Part shown: positions 55,641 through 64,000 of the stretch, in pieces
Layout of the letters: each line of letters opens with the position of its first letter
How positions within the stretch are numbered: the first letter of the stretch is position 1
NCBI RefSeq assembly: GCF_040183065.1
Contig: NC_091127.1
Coordinates: forward strand, 103,772,834-103,836,833
DNA length: 64,000 nucleotides
DNA from: Periplaneta americana
Taxonomy: Eukaryota > Arthropoda > Insecta > Blattodea > Blattidae
Direction of reading: 5' to 3'
Translations under genes and position numbers: made by a program
Notes under the pieces: model-generated
The model's database searches: none
Told to the model about the DNA's origin: nothing
Seen by the model: the letters and a program-made list of their open reading frames with translations, nothing else

Positions 55641-55985
55641 CCGTGGCGCTACAGTCCGTGAAGGCCCCAGACCGACCAGCCGGCTGCTGGGGCCTTACGC
55701 CCACACGCCGAAGCAGAGGTGTACGATCATCCAACCAAAATAGAGGTATCGTGAGGTTAGCACGATGATCCCCCAGCCTTTACAGCTGGCTTTCGCAACC
55801 GGATTTTGCTACCTATCGTAGCTCCCCTAGTGCATCACGATTCTGGATGGGCACCGGTCCCATACACTGGCCGAAATTTCATGATAAAATTTCTTCCCCA
55901 TGAGGACTCGAACCAGCGCGCATTCCGTAATGCGAGTCCTAGGCAGTATGCTTTAGACCACCACGCCAAGGCGCGGGACGGTAGA
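55641..55985 (-). mobile_element. tRNA-derived SINE with (ATT)n tail
   Basis: Same family as 28749-29090. The minus strand starts cgcgccttggcgtggtggtc, has ctggttcgagtcctc as B-box, and ends at the (AAT)n tract. About 80% similar to the other copy. Confidence 0.8.
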
Positions 55986-56280
55986 AATAGATCCTGTTTA
56001 AAAATATATATATAAACAAATTTCAGAGCCTAAAAGCTGAAACATGTTCATTAATACTGCATGTACTAACCACTCATTAAGTAATGGCATAACACATTTC
56101 AAATTCATCCCCCAGAACAAGTATTAGGCCATATAGCCTGTTAGAGGAAGGAATTTTCACACCATCGTTCCTTTGGACAACTCAACAGAAACTGTATAAA
56201 CTACAAAAAGTTAATTTTTTTATATCCCTGATTGAAAGTAACTCTTCTCTTAGTTACGGATTAATGAAACAGTTTTTTAT

Positions 56281-56309
56281 ACTACTGCTACTGCTGCTCC
56301 TGCTACTTG

Positions 56310-56395
<86 letters not shown>

Positions 56396-56408
56396 TAATA
56401 ATAATAAT
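56281..56408 (+). repeat. (CTA)n(AAT)n compound microsatellite
   Basis: About 20 CTA/TAC units, then about 15 AAT units. Confidence 0.9.
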
Positions 56409-56980
56409 GCTTTTTGATTTTATACAACAGTTTAACCTACAGATTAAATTAAAAAGTAGACATTATTAACCTTGGTTATGAATATTCACATTCGGAGTTC
56501 CTATGAAAATGATGCAAGTCTGACAGCCTGGTTGAATCCCGATAAAGCGGATCGAGATTGATAAAAATCCCGATTTGAGGGATAATAGCCTAGAACGCAA
56601 TTTAAACAAGTTAGTCTGCATTTCCTATTATCCGATATTTTTATTTATATATTGACTCAGATGGTTACATTGTAAACATAGAGGTAACCCGCGGAAATTT
56701 AGTAAGTCTGTGAGGTAACCCAGCTGATTGCCGTAAGGTGACTCTACTCGCAAGATAATAGTTCCCCTAATTCTACCACATTGTTGATTAATCCGTTTCG
56801 GTACCAAAGAGTTTGTAATATATAACTAGAGACACCAACGGTGCTAGTTTCGCGTACAAAATTGAACCGCTGTTCGGCCGCCATTAAAGGGAGTTCATGC
56901 TTCGCCGGGAGTGCAAGCAGTTCATGCTTATTGAGGAGTACGAATAAATATAAGTACATTTGAAGGGAAATAATAAGAAA

Positions 56981-57052
56981 ATGGTGAAATACTGCGCCGC
57001 AAATAATTGTTCGAACATAGCCACTATTGTAGGATGCCCAGGAAAGCATCTC

Positions 57053-57055
<3 letters not shown>
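56981..57055 (+). pseudogene. THAP domain start, truncated
   Basis: Reads MVKYCAANNCSN, then IATIVGCPGKHLA. The C-A-A-x-x-C beginning is the classical start of a THAP zinc finger (C2CH). The frame is cut after 25 residues by a 50-bp A run; the CH half and the P-A box are missing. Confidence 0.55.
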
Positions 57056-57109
<54 letters not shown>

Positions 57110-57275
57110 TACAACATTGTAAAAATTTTAGAAAATTACTAAATTGTAAAACTATAAAACTTTGTAAAAATTGTAATTGTAATATTGTAAAATGTTGACA
57201 TGTTCCACATCTTAAAGCTTCATTGCTCATGTAAGATCTATGGAATAAAATAAATGAATGAATGAATGAATGAGC
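57056..57275 (+). repeat. Poly-A run and LINE 3' tail ending (TGAA)n
   Basis: About 50 A, then (TTGTAAAA)-like sequence, then catcttaaagcttcattgctcatgtaagatctatgg, AATAAA-like sequence and four or five TGAA. It resembles a retroposon 3' UTR that interrupts the THAP fragment. Confidence 0.6.
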
Positions 57276-57291
57276 ATGCATATCTTAATAT

Positions 57292-57522
57292 TTGGAAGAA
57301 TGTTCCAAATGCAGTTCCTCCTTTGAATGTGTTTACAGAATGTCGGAATATTTCTTGGATAAAAGTTTTTCCAGAAACACATTAATCAGGTTTATAAGAC
57401 TGGTTTCAACAATGTATGTAAGGGTTAGGTGCCATCACATTACAGTGAATTATAATAGCAGAGTGAATAAGAAAATCCGCAGACTATATCTGTCTAAAAC
57501 TGTTTTGTTTCATAATAAATGA
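57292..57522 (+). pseudogene. P-type transposase C-terminal fragment (tentative)
   Basis: A 76-codon frame: MEECSKCSSSFECVYRMSEY, then IRFIRLVSTMYVRVRCHHIT. The C-x-x-C start and the R-V-R-block before a Lys-rich end are comparable with the last residues of P-like transposases (RTRTFIRIKEIN in the 60.4-kb element). Weak but supported by context. Confidence 0.35.
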
Positions 57523-57619
57523 ATTAATCATGTAATTTCCGTTTTGTACAGTATGTAGCCTACTTCTAATTTTTGGTTATATTAAATGCAAAGAAATTAG
57601 TGAAAATATAGCTGATGGC

Positions 57620-58045
57620 CTAGCTAGGCCTATTATTACCACTGCTACTAGGTCTATTATGACCACTACTAGGCCTACTATTACCACTACTACTAGGTCT
57701 ATTATTGCCACTAGCACTGACTAGGTCTCACTACTACTAGGCCTACTAATACCACCAAAACTAGGCCTACTATTACCACTACTACTAGGCCTATTATTAC
57801 CACTACTACTAGGCCTATTATTACCACTACTACTAGGCCTACTACTACCACTAATACTAGGCCTACAATTACCACTACTACTAGGCCTATTATTACCACT
57901 ACTACTAGGTCTATTATTACCACTACTACTAGGCCTACTACTACCACTAATATTAGGCCTACAATTACCACTACTACTAGGCATATTATTACCACTACTA
58001 CTAGGTCTATTATTACCACTACTACTAGGCCTACTATTACCGCTA
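57620..58045 (+). repeat. 24-bp minisatellite (ACTAGGCCTATTATTACC)
   Basis: About 17 units of ctactactaggcctattattacca with T/C and A/C variants. Higher-order pairing of units is visible (attaccactactactaggcc alternates with accactaatactaggcc). The 127-138-codon minus-strand frames (VVVVIIGL repeats) are artefacts of the 24-bp period. Confidence 0.9.
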
Positions 58046-58700
58046 CTAATTGTATTAAAAAGTCTGTACTGACCTCTAACTTGGTGGTCATCAATTACAC
58101 AATGAATAGATTGTTTTGTGATAAAATTTATTCCCATATTTTAAATCAGTTTCCAGAATTTTTATGATCTCATGTTTCACCACTAAATATTTTCTAAGCA
58201 CCATATATCTTCCTCTTCCTTGCATGAAAGGACTGAAATATAGATCATATAGATATTTATTACAGTAAATATCCATTATTATGTCTTTAAAACAATACTG
58301 TACTAGTAATACTGAAAATTAATGTTGACATTGCCATTATTCAATATTTCGCATACTTATCCCGAGTGTATATGGTGATTTAATTTATTTTTTAGAATAT
58401 CGCCATTATAATACTTTGATAAATATAGCGCTCCTCTGCCATTCACGTTTATTTCATCACGACTCATCCTTTGTAAAAGATGTTTAAAACAGTGTCTATC
58501 ACCAGGCTACATCAATGTATTGTGGTACTGTTTTAGAATTTCGCGCCGCAAACACTCCCTTTAATGGCGGATGCTAGCCGGTTCAATTTGTGACATTTTT
58601 CTTGCCTGCCACTCACGGGTATGTGTCTCTAGAAAGTATTACAAACTCTTTGTTCGGTACCTAGTTGCTGTTCTCGCAAGTAATCAACATTGTGTATTTT

Positions 58701-59264
58701 AGGTGCGTTGAGTGCCAAAAAAAAAAAAAACGTTTTGATATTGTATTTTACACTAATAACAGACACATACAATTGCTGCGTTTTGTAGTGCAGTGAAATA
58801 TGTTTAAACATGGACTCATCGTCGATGTACTGTTGCAGTACTGGTTCCGAAAAAGAAAAGTTGCAAAGTTAATTTAGTAGCGAATGGTTAAAACATATTC
58901 ATGGTTAATAAAAGAAAAAAACGATTAGCCTGTAGTATTCACTGTAGCCTACTGTCTGTCTTTCGTATTTTAGTATTTCTCGGGGAGGCGAATATTACAT
59001 TAAAAGCACGCGAATACTATTTTGCAGAAAACTATAAATCTCGTTGATAAAGTGATGATAAATATAATGTCTTAAGTTAGCTTCTGATATTCCGATTTCC
59101 CTCGCAGAAAACCTAGCAACTCTGCTGACAGGAGACACACGTTATTAAGATATATCGCAAAGGAAGTATTGTTCCTTTAAACAAAAACATTTAGCTTTCG
59201 GATACGCAATACAACACGTATTCAAATAGCGGTTTCGAAATCCCGCGCGTTTTCTAACAAACAA
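58701..59264. other. No gene recognised
   Basis: AT-rich unique sequence. Confidence 0.4.
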
Positions 59265-59510
59265 ATGGCGGCTTTCTGCTGCTTCAATTTGGGAACATAT
59301 TTCTCAGTTCTCCGCTACAGCGTGGTAGGGGCTCTCCGTACAGCATTCTTCAACTTTTTCAAAGAAAGGGTTGCCAACGCAAATAACACTGTCAGGTCAC
59401 ATATTAACTGCTCAGGAGTCCAAGGTTACAACGGCTGGGTAATAGTTACCAATCCTGAAGTGGATAACTCCCGAACTACCCTCATTGATACACGTAATAA
59501 GGGTAAATAA
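59265..59510 (+). CDS. Hypothetical 81-codon frame, possible first exon
   Basis: Starts MAAFCCFNLGTYFSVLRYS and continues VVGALRTAFFNFFKERVA; it ends shortly after a possible splice donor (AAGG|GTAAAT). The upstream sequence is comparatively GC-rich (cccgcgcgttttc). No family recognised. It could be a 5' exon of an unseen host gene or a chance frame. Confidence 0.25.
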   Translation: MAAFCCFNLGTYFSVLRYSVVGALRTAFFNFFKERVANANNTVRSHINCSGVQGYNGWVIVTNPEVDNSRTTLIDTRNKGK

Positions 59511-60368
59511 CATAGGCGTTTAAATCTAGTAATCCTGAATAAGACTTCTCAACATAATTTTAAAACAAATAATGGTAAGTAGTAGGTATACACTTTACAG
59601 TCATAATAGCCTACATGTTCCTCATTTAAAGAAATAATGATACTGCCAGTTCAGACTTTCATGAACAACATGAATTGAAATAATTAGCGACTTTGAGACC
59701 AAAGACGTGTTGAGACTATCCTTGGTGAATCAGCGAAGTTCTGTGATTTCGGAAGTGCCAGTGTCCAGTACTGACGTCATAAAACAAAAAACCACCAGTC
59801 TTTGCCCAGTTCTTGAAAATCCTGGACAGATTCGTATTTGCAAGGCATAACAAAAGCCTAATGTAACCTAACCTGTCACAGATTCGTATATGCGAGTGTA
59901 GACTAGCGTGAAACTTTTGTAATGTCACCAAAGTTATATTGATATGACTGAGGGGAGAGTTCTAAACACTTGAAAATTTATAAGCGGAATGTCAGTATTA
60001 ACTCGTTGGTCAGTATGAACGAAACTATGCACAAGAGGAGTAGAATAGAAGAGAGGGGCTCAAAAGGCGGATTAAGTGTAATCTGTCAAGAATGAATGAA
60101 TGAAGCTTCTTTTTACCAGCAGTAGAGCGCCACATGCACAAAAATGGCGGGACTTTCAAACGACTTCCTGCACAGGAAATAGCGGGAATTTCAAAATACT
60201 TGTTTGCACATCCCCGTTACATTCATATTAACATGAATGTTTGAAATGTAACCATCCCTATTACAATCCTTTTTTTTTATTATCTTTAGCCATAAACTTT
60301 TTTTTTGCAATTACAATACCATCAGTGTTTTCAGAACTCCTCTTGCTATGCACTAGTCATGGCGGAAA
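59511..60368. other. No gene recognised
   Basis: Unique AT-rich DNA before the P-like element. A short TGAA run occurs near 60093. Confidence 0.4.
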
Positions 60369-60639
60369 CATAGTAAAGGTGTGGGACTGCGCATGCTGTT
60401 GCAATAGCGGCCGGGGCGTGTGACGTCATCTTTACTGCAGAAAGCGATCGCAGCTCATTGCGTTGAGTACCTTTTCTTTAATAAACCTAACTAGACATTA
60501 ATTACAATACATAATTTGAACTGATTGTTGCCAATGTTATTCATATCCTTTTCATTGTGCGTTTAAGTTCATGTACTCTTTAAAAGAGTTATGAATAAAA
60601 TTTAAAAAACATATAAAAAATTAACAGTACTAGCTTAAA

Positions 60640-60706
60640 AGTCGCTCCCTCAAAATCTGCCGTCCTAGGCAGCTGCTTAGTCTGCCGAGGCCTAAATACG
60701 CCCCTG
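60640..60706 (+). repeat. hAT 3'-terminus fragment
   Basis: ctgccgtcctaggcagctgc ... ggcctaaatacgcccctg ends like the ZMYM1-type hAT termini seen elsewhere in the window. The other end is not visible. Confidence 0.4.
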
Positions 60707-60781
60707 ATTGCATGTAGGCTACTGTACCTATTAACTTTCTTTCACTTCAGCGCAACAGGAGCATCCAGCACTAATGTAACA

Positions 60782-62972
60782 ATGGAAAATCGCGGAGCCA
60801 CTGAGTCTACTGTCACAGAGGAAGCCAAATACTAAGAATTAGAAGAGAAGAATTACTCTCTAGAAACGAGGATTAAGGAATTGACAGCTGCCAACAGGAA
60901 ACATGAAGAAGACAAAAGAAAATTACATGAGGATTTAATTTCATTGAAAAACATTAGACAAACAGAAGTTAAATCTAAAGTGGCTGAAATTTTGAAACCA
61001 TTTTTCACTATTGGGCAAATTGATGCTCTTTTGAATAAAAAACGTAGGGTGAAATGGTCTGTAGAAGATTACGGTACTGCAATAACACTTCGAAACCTAA
61101 GTCCAAAAACATACCGATACTTAAGAACAAAATTAAATTACCCGTTACCTGATTTGTCAACTCTGAGAAAATGGGCAGTAAAACAATTATCGCTTGAGGA
61201 AGGTGTACTTCATGATGTCTTAAAATTAATGAAGGCGAGAGCTACAAATATGTCGGAGTTAGATCGTGTAACAGTATTAGCATTTGATGAAATGTATTTA
61301 AATGAGGAAGTTTCTTTTGACAGTAGGGAAGAACAAATAATTGGACCTCATAAGGCAGTGCAGGTTGTTTTTGCACGTGGTTTGCTTGCAAGGTGGAAGC
61401 AGCCTGTATACTATAAATATGATCAGACAATGACAAAAGAAATCCTAACAGACATAATTTGCCAGTTAGAAGGCAGTGGTTTTCAAGTTGTGGCCACAGT
61501 TAGCGATTTAGGTGGAAGTAACAGAAAATTGTGGCGTGATTTGAAAATTTCTACCAAACTAAATTGCAGTTTTCCTAATCCAAATGATTCAACTCGAGAA
61601 ATATTTGTTTTTTCAGACGCTCCACATTTATTGAAATTACACAGGAATCACTTTCTAGATCATGGTTTCAACTTGAACGGATTGAACATTTCATCAGAAC
61701 CAATTCATGAACTTTTACGTGCATCATCGTCCTCTGATACCAAATTAGCTTACAAGTTAACTCCGTTACACTTAAGTGTCCGTGGTACCCAAAGACAAAA
61801 AGTTAGTTTGGCAGCACAATTATTTTCCAACAGAGTTGCAAAGGCTTTGAAATGGTGTGGTGAAAACGAGCTGTTGAGATCAAATGAATGGAAAGAAACT
61901 TCAAAGGCAATAAAATTAACTAATGATTGGTTTGATTTATTTAATACTGTTTCTAAATTCGGTACCCACCGTGGACTGCATAGTTACGGAATAAACCTTC
62001 AAGATCAGAATATTATACTCTCAGAAATGAATGACTTCATGACCACAGTTAAAGTAGGAGAAGCAAACAGGAAATTACCGTATCAGGAGGGGATTCTAAT
62101 AAATAATAAATCATTAACATTGTTGTATGCGGCAATGAGGTACAAGTACAAAATTGAATACATCATCACAAGAAAACTTAACCAAGATCTGGTAGAAAAC
62201 TTTTTTTCGGAAATTAGAAGCATGGGTAGAACAAACGATCATCCCTCTGCTTTAGATTTTAAACATAGACTGAAGTGGTACATAGTAGGTCGAAATCCAT
62301 TATCTCAGTTTTGTGAGAACAAAAACACCTCCAATTTGCTTTCGGAAGAAGAGGCATTAATAGTGGGTCCTAGTACAAGCCAATCAGAAATCAATGATAA
62401 TCTGCAGAAAGAACTATGTGCAACGGCAGAATTTCTTAAAGGCATTCTGAAACCGGTTAAATTTACCAACGATCGAGATCCTGAAGAAAATATAGGCCTC
62501 CCAGAAAAAAATATATGAAATCTCTGCAAGACAGCGGATATCCCAGGAAGGATTAAAATATATTGCAGGATATGCAGCATCAAAACATATGGAGCAATAC
62601 CCGAATCTTGGAATTCCCACAAAATTGTCAACTTCTGCTAATCAAAAAGACTGGATTACTACAGTGCCCCATGGAAACTTAATTCTCCCTTCTAAGGATC
62701 TGCAATTGGTTGCCATGCTTATTGACAGTATATTCTCAGATGTGCACGGAGATTCTGTTTCTCATGAGAAATTTATAATAAAAAAGACTGTAAGTTTGGT
62801 TAATTCTGCCAAGAAAAACGAAGCAGAAATCAGTTCTCCTCTTCCGCCAGAAGTAATTACGACATTGGTTAGAACAAGAACATTTATTAGAATTAAAGAA
62901 ATTAATAAAATAATAAAAATATCTGGAATTTCAAAGAGAAATGTTATAAAGAAAATGAAAAAGATTGCATAA
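60782..62972 (+). pseudogene. P-element-type transposase, nearly intact
   Basis: A frame beginning at ATG 60782 (after acceptor ttcacttcag at 60741-60750) has one TAA at 60833 and is then open to 62518. A one-base loss in an A run at 62505-62511 shifts it to the frame ending at 62972. From the Met at 60881: coiled coil (residues 1-35), helix-turn-helix-like YGTAITLRNLSPKTYRYLR, first catalytic Asp in VTVLAFDEMYL (D136), second in VVATVSDLGGSNRKLW (D209), FVFSDAPHLLKLHRNHF, and the Glu block LNQDLVENFFSEIRSMGR (E439). The shifted end has KYIAGYAASKHMEQYPN and RTRTFIRIKEINKII. This is the order of P/THAP9 transposases. No THAP finger is found upstream in the element. About 700 codons in total, two lesions. 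Confidence 0.85.
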
Positions 62973-63050
62973 GAATAAGTATTTACTTAACGGAGTGGGA
63001 TTTATAATGGTGAAATTATATTATGTCGTGTGTGGAATAATAAGGTAAAT

Positions 63051-63251
63051 CAGTGGCGTATACTGGTTAAAGGGTTTGGGCTACCGCTGACCCTATTATT
63101 ACACAAAATATATCTAACAATTACTTTAATTTAAATTACTATGGTAAAACTAATAATACAAAATTACATTATGTTATATTATAAACTTTTTCTTTTGTAA
63201 TTTCCTTGGGCTACCGCCGGTAGCCCCGGTAGCCCGCAAAATACGCCCCTG
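63051..63251. mobile_element. 201-bp hAT MITE with perfect 8-bp duplication
   Basis: CAGTGGCGTA ... TACGCCCCTG flanked by AGGTAAAT (63043-63050 and 63252-63259). Inner inverted tracts gggctaccgctg / ccgccggtagccc. Inserted inside the P-like element, so it is younger. Confidence 0.95.
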
Positions 63252-63259
63252 AGGTAAAT

Positions 63260-63925
63260 AATGTAGTAGACTATATTATGTCTCCAATAGCCTGAATATA
63301 TAAAAAATATTTGTTTACTATAATGACAAATTATTCCAAGAAATTCATATACATATGTTAATGAAGGTTCAAAAGTATTTGAATTCATGTACAAAATAAT
63401 GTATGTTATAAATAACTGTATAGATCTAAGTATGTATATATTTATTACACATTGTATTGTAATTATTATAAAACCACGTATATATTATAGAAGGCAATAT
63501 TATTAATGACACACTTCCATATCACATTGTTTCTTGAAACTTGAGTTTAATATGTAATAGATCATAATTTTATTACGTTATCATTTCAAGGTAGTTCCTG
63601 TTGTACTTGAATTCATGTGTAATATAATTTGTGTGATATATGGGCCTAATTTTGTGCATATTTGTAGCATAATGTATTATAATTATTATAAAAGTACGTT
63701 TATATTACAGAAGGCAATTATTAACGTTGCACTACCATATTACATTATTTCTTGACTCTTGAATTTAATTTATTGTTCACTATTTTATAATGTTATCACT
63801 TCAAGGTAGACCCTATTATAGCCTATACTGTATACACAAACCATGAGTTTTATTTATTCATTTAAATCTATGGACGCAGATCTAACCATCAACAATCTAT
63901 TATGTTGACTGTGTCATTCGAGTGC
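63260..63925. other. AT-rich 3' region of P-like element
   Basis: Two related direct blocks are present (aattattataaaaccacgtatatatt near 63461 and aattattataaaagtacgtttatatt near 63679), about 218 bp apart, showing a partial tandem duplication. No coding potential. Confidence 0.5.
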
Positions 63926-64000
63926 GGCCTGCAGTAAAGGTGACGTCATGCGCAGACTGAACGAAAACAAGCACAGCTTGTCCCACACCTCTACTATATT

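Larger units (their letters stand above)
56775..58700 (+). mobile_element. Decayed THAP/P-like element, non-autonomous
   Basis: Inverted similarity between 56775-56910 and 58545-58700 (ggtaccaaagagtttgtaat, agagacac, aattgaaccg, gccattaaagggag). A THAP-type start lies inside the left repeat at 56981. A P-transposase-like C-terminal piece lies at 57292-57522. A LINE tail and a 24-bp minisatellite are inserted between. Exact termini and target duplication could not be fixed. Confidence 0.5.
60369..63998 (+). mobile_element. P-like transposon, 3.6 kb, at window edge
   Basis: The left end CATAGTAAAGGTGTGGGAC (60369) matches the right end inverted (ATAGTAGAGGTGTGGGAC, 63980-63998). A second inverted block, TGACGTCAYCTTTACTGCAG, is at 60421-60440 and 63929-63948. 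The last bases of the window fall within or just beyond the right terminus, so the target duplication cannot be checked. It encodes a P-type transposase on the plus strand; a hAT MITE is inserted at 63051-63251. Confidence 0.75.

Noticed and set aside
57711-58137. Minus-strand frames of Val/Ile/Gly and Ser/Asn repeats
   Set aside because: By-products of the 24-bp minisatellite period.

Overview
This is a transposon-rich stretch of animal nuclear DNA, most likely from an insect with a large genome. A cockroach or termite relative is my best guess, from the mix of RTE-like LINEs, tRNA-derived SINEs, Penelope-like elements, P-like and ZMYM1-type hAT transposons; this is inference, not an identification. 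The DNA is AT-rich, has spliced-gene signals and no bacterial gene layout. No conserved housekeeping gene was recognised.

Layout. 0.4-1.4 kb: decayed LINE with a (TGAA)n(TA)n tail. 2.55-12.9 kb: a near-perfect 10.35-kb palindrome bounded by a 6-bp direct repeat. Each arm carries a 106-codon gene, a broken zinc-ribbon exon and a piggyBac-type cysteine-rich exon, and a 39-bp minisatellite flips orientation at the centre. 14.5-33.9 kb: a split candidate host gene on the + strand. Four homologous short exons (A-D), each open, divisible by three and phase 1-1, are followed by a phase-compatible last exon encoding a long Val-Pro-Ala repeat. Its introns hold a TIR element, a TTAA MITE, a three-level nest (LINE, then a long-TIR mariner-like element, then RTE LINEs), a P-like element with perfect 31-bp TIRs, SINEs and LINE ends. 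37.2-40.0 kb: a complete CGGBP1-like hAT element with an 8-bp target duplication. 40.2-41.0 kb: a Penelope-like reverse transcriptase remnant. 41.5-45.3 kb: 3.85 kb of tetranucleotide (TTTN) repeat. 45.5-46.7 kb: non-autonomous hAT element. 47-50 kb: LINE and SINE debris, including a retroposed tRNA-like snap-back. 50.4-54.4 kb: a Penelope-like element with inverted terminal repeats, interrupted by a complete ZMYM1-like hAT. 55-58.7 kb: SINEs and a decayed THAP/P-like element holding a minisatellite. 60.4-64.0 kb: a P-element-like transposon with a nearly intact transposase that runs to the window edge.

The transposons do not form a pathway; they are independent insertions. Their nesting and target duplications give a relative order of events. 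The two items most worth following are the palindromic element, which has Polinton-like ends but almost no coding capacity, and the repeated-exon gene.
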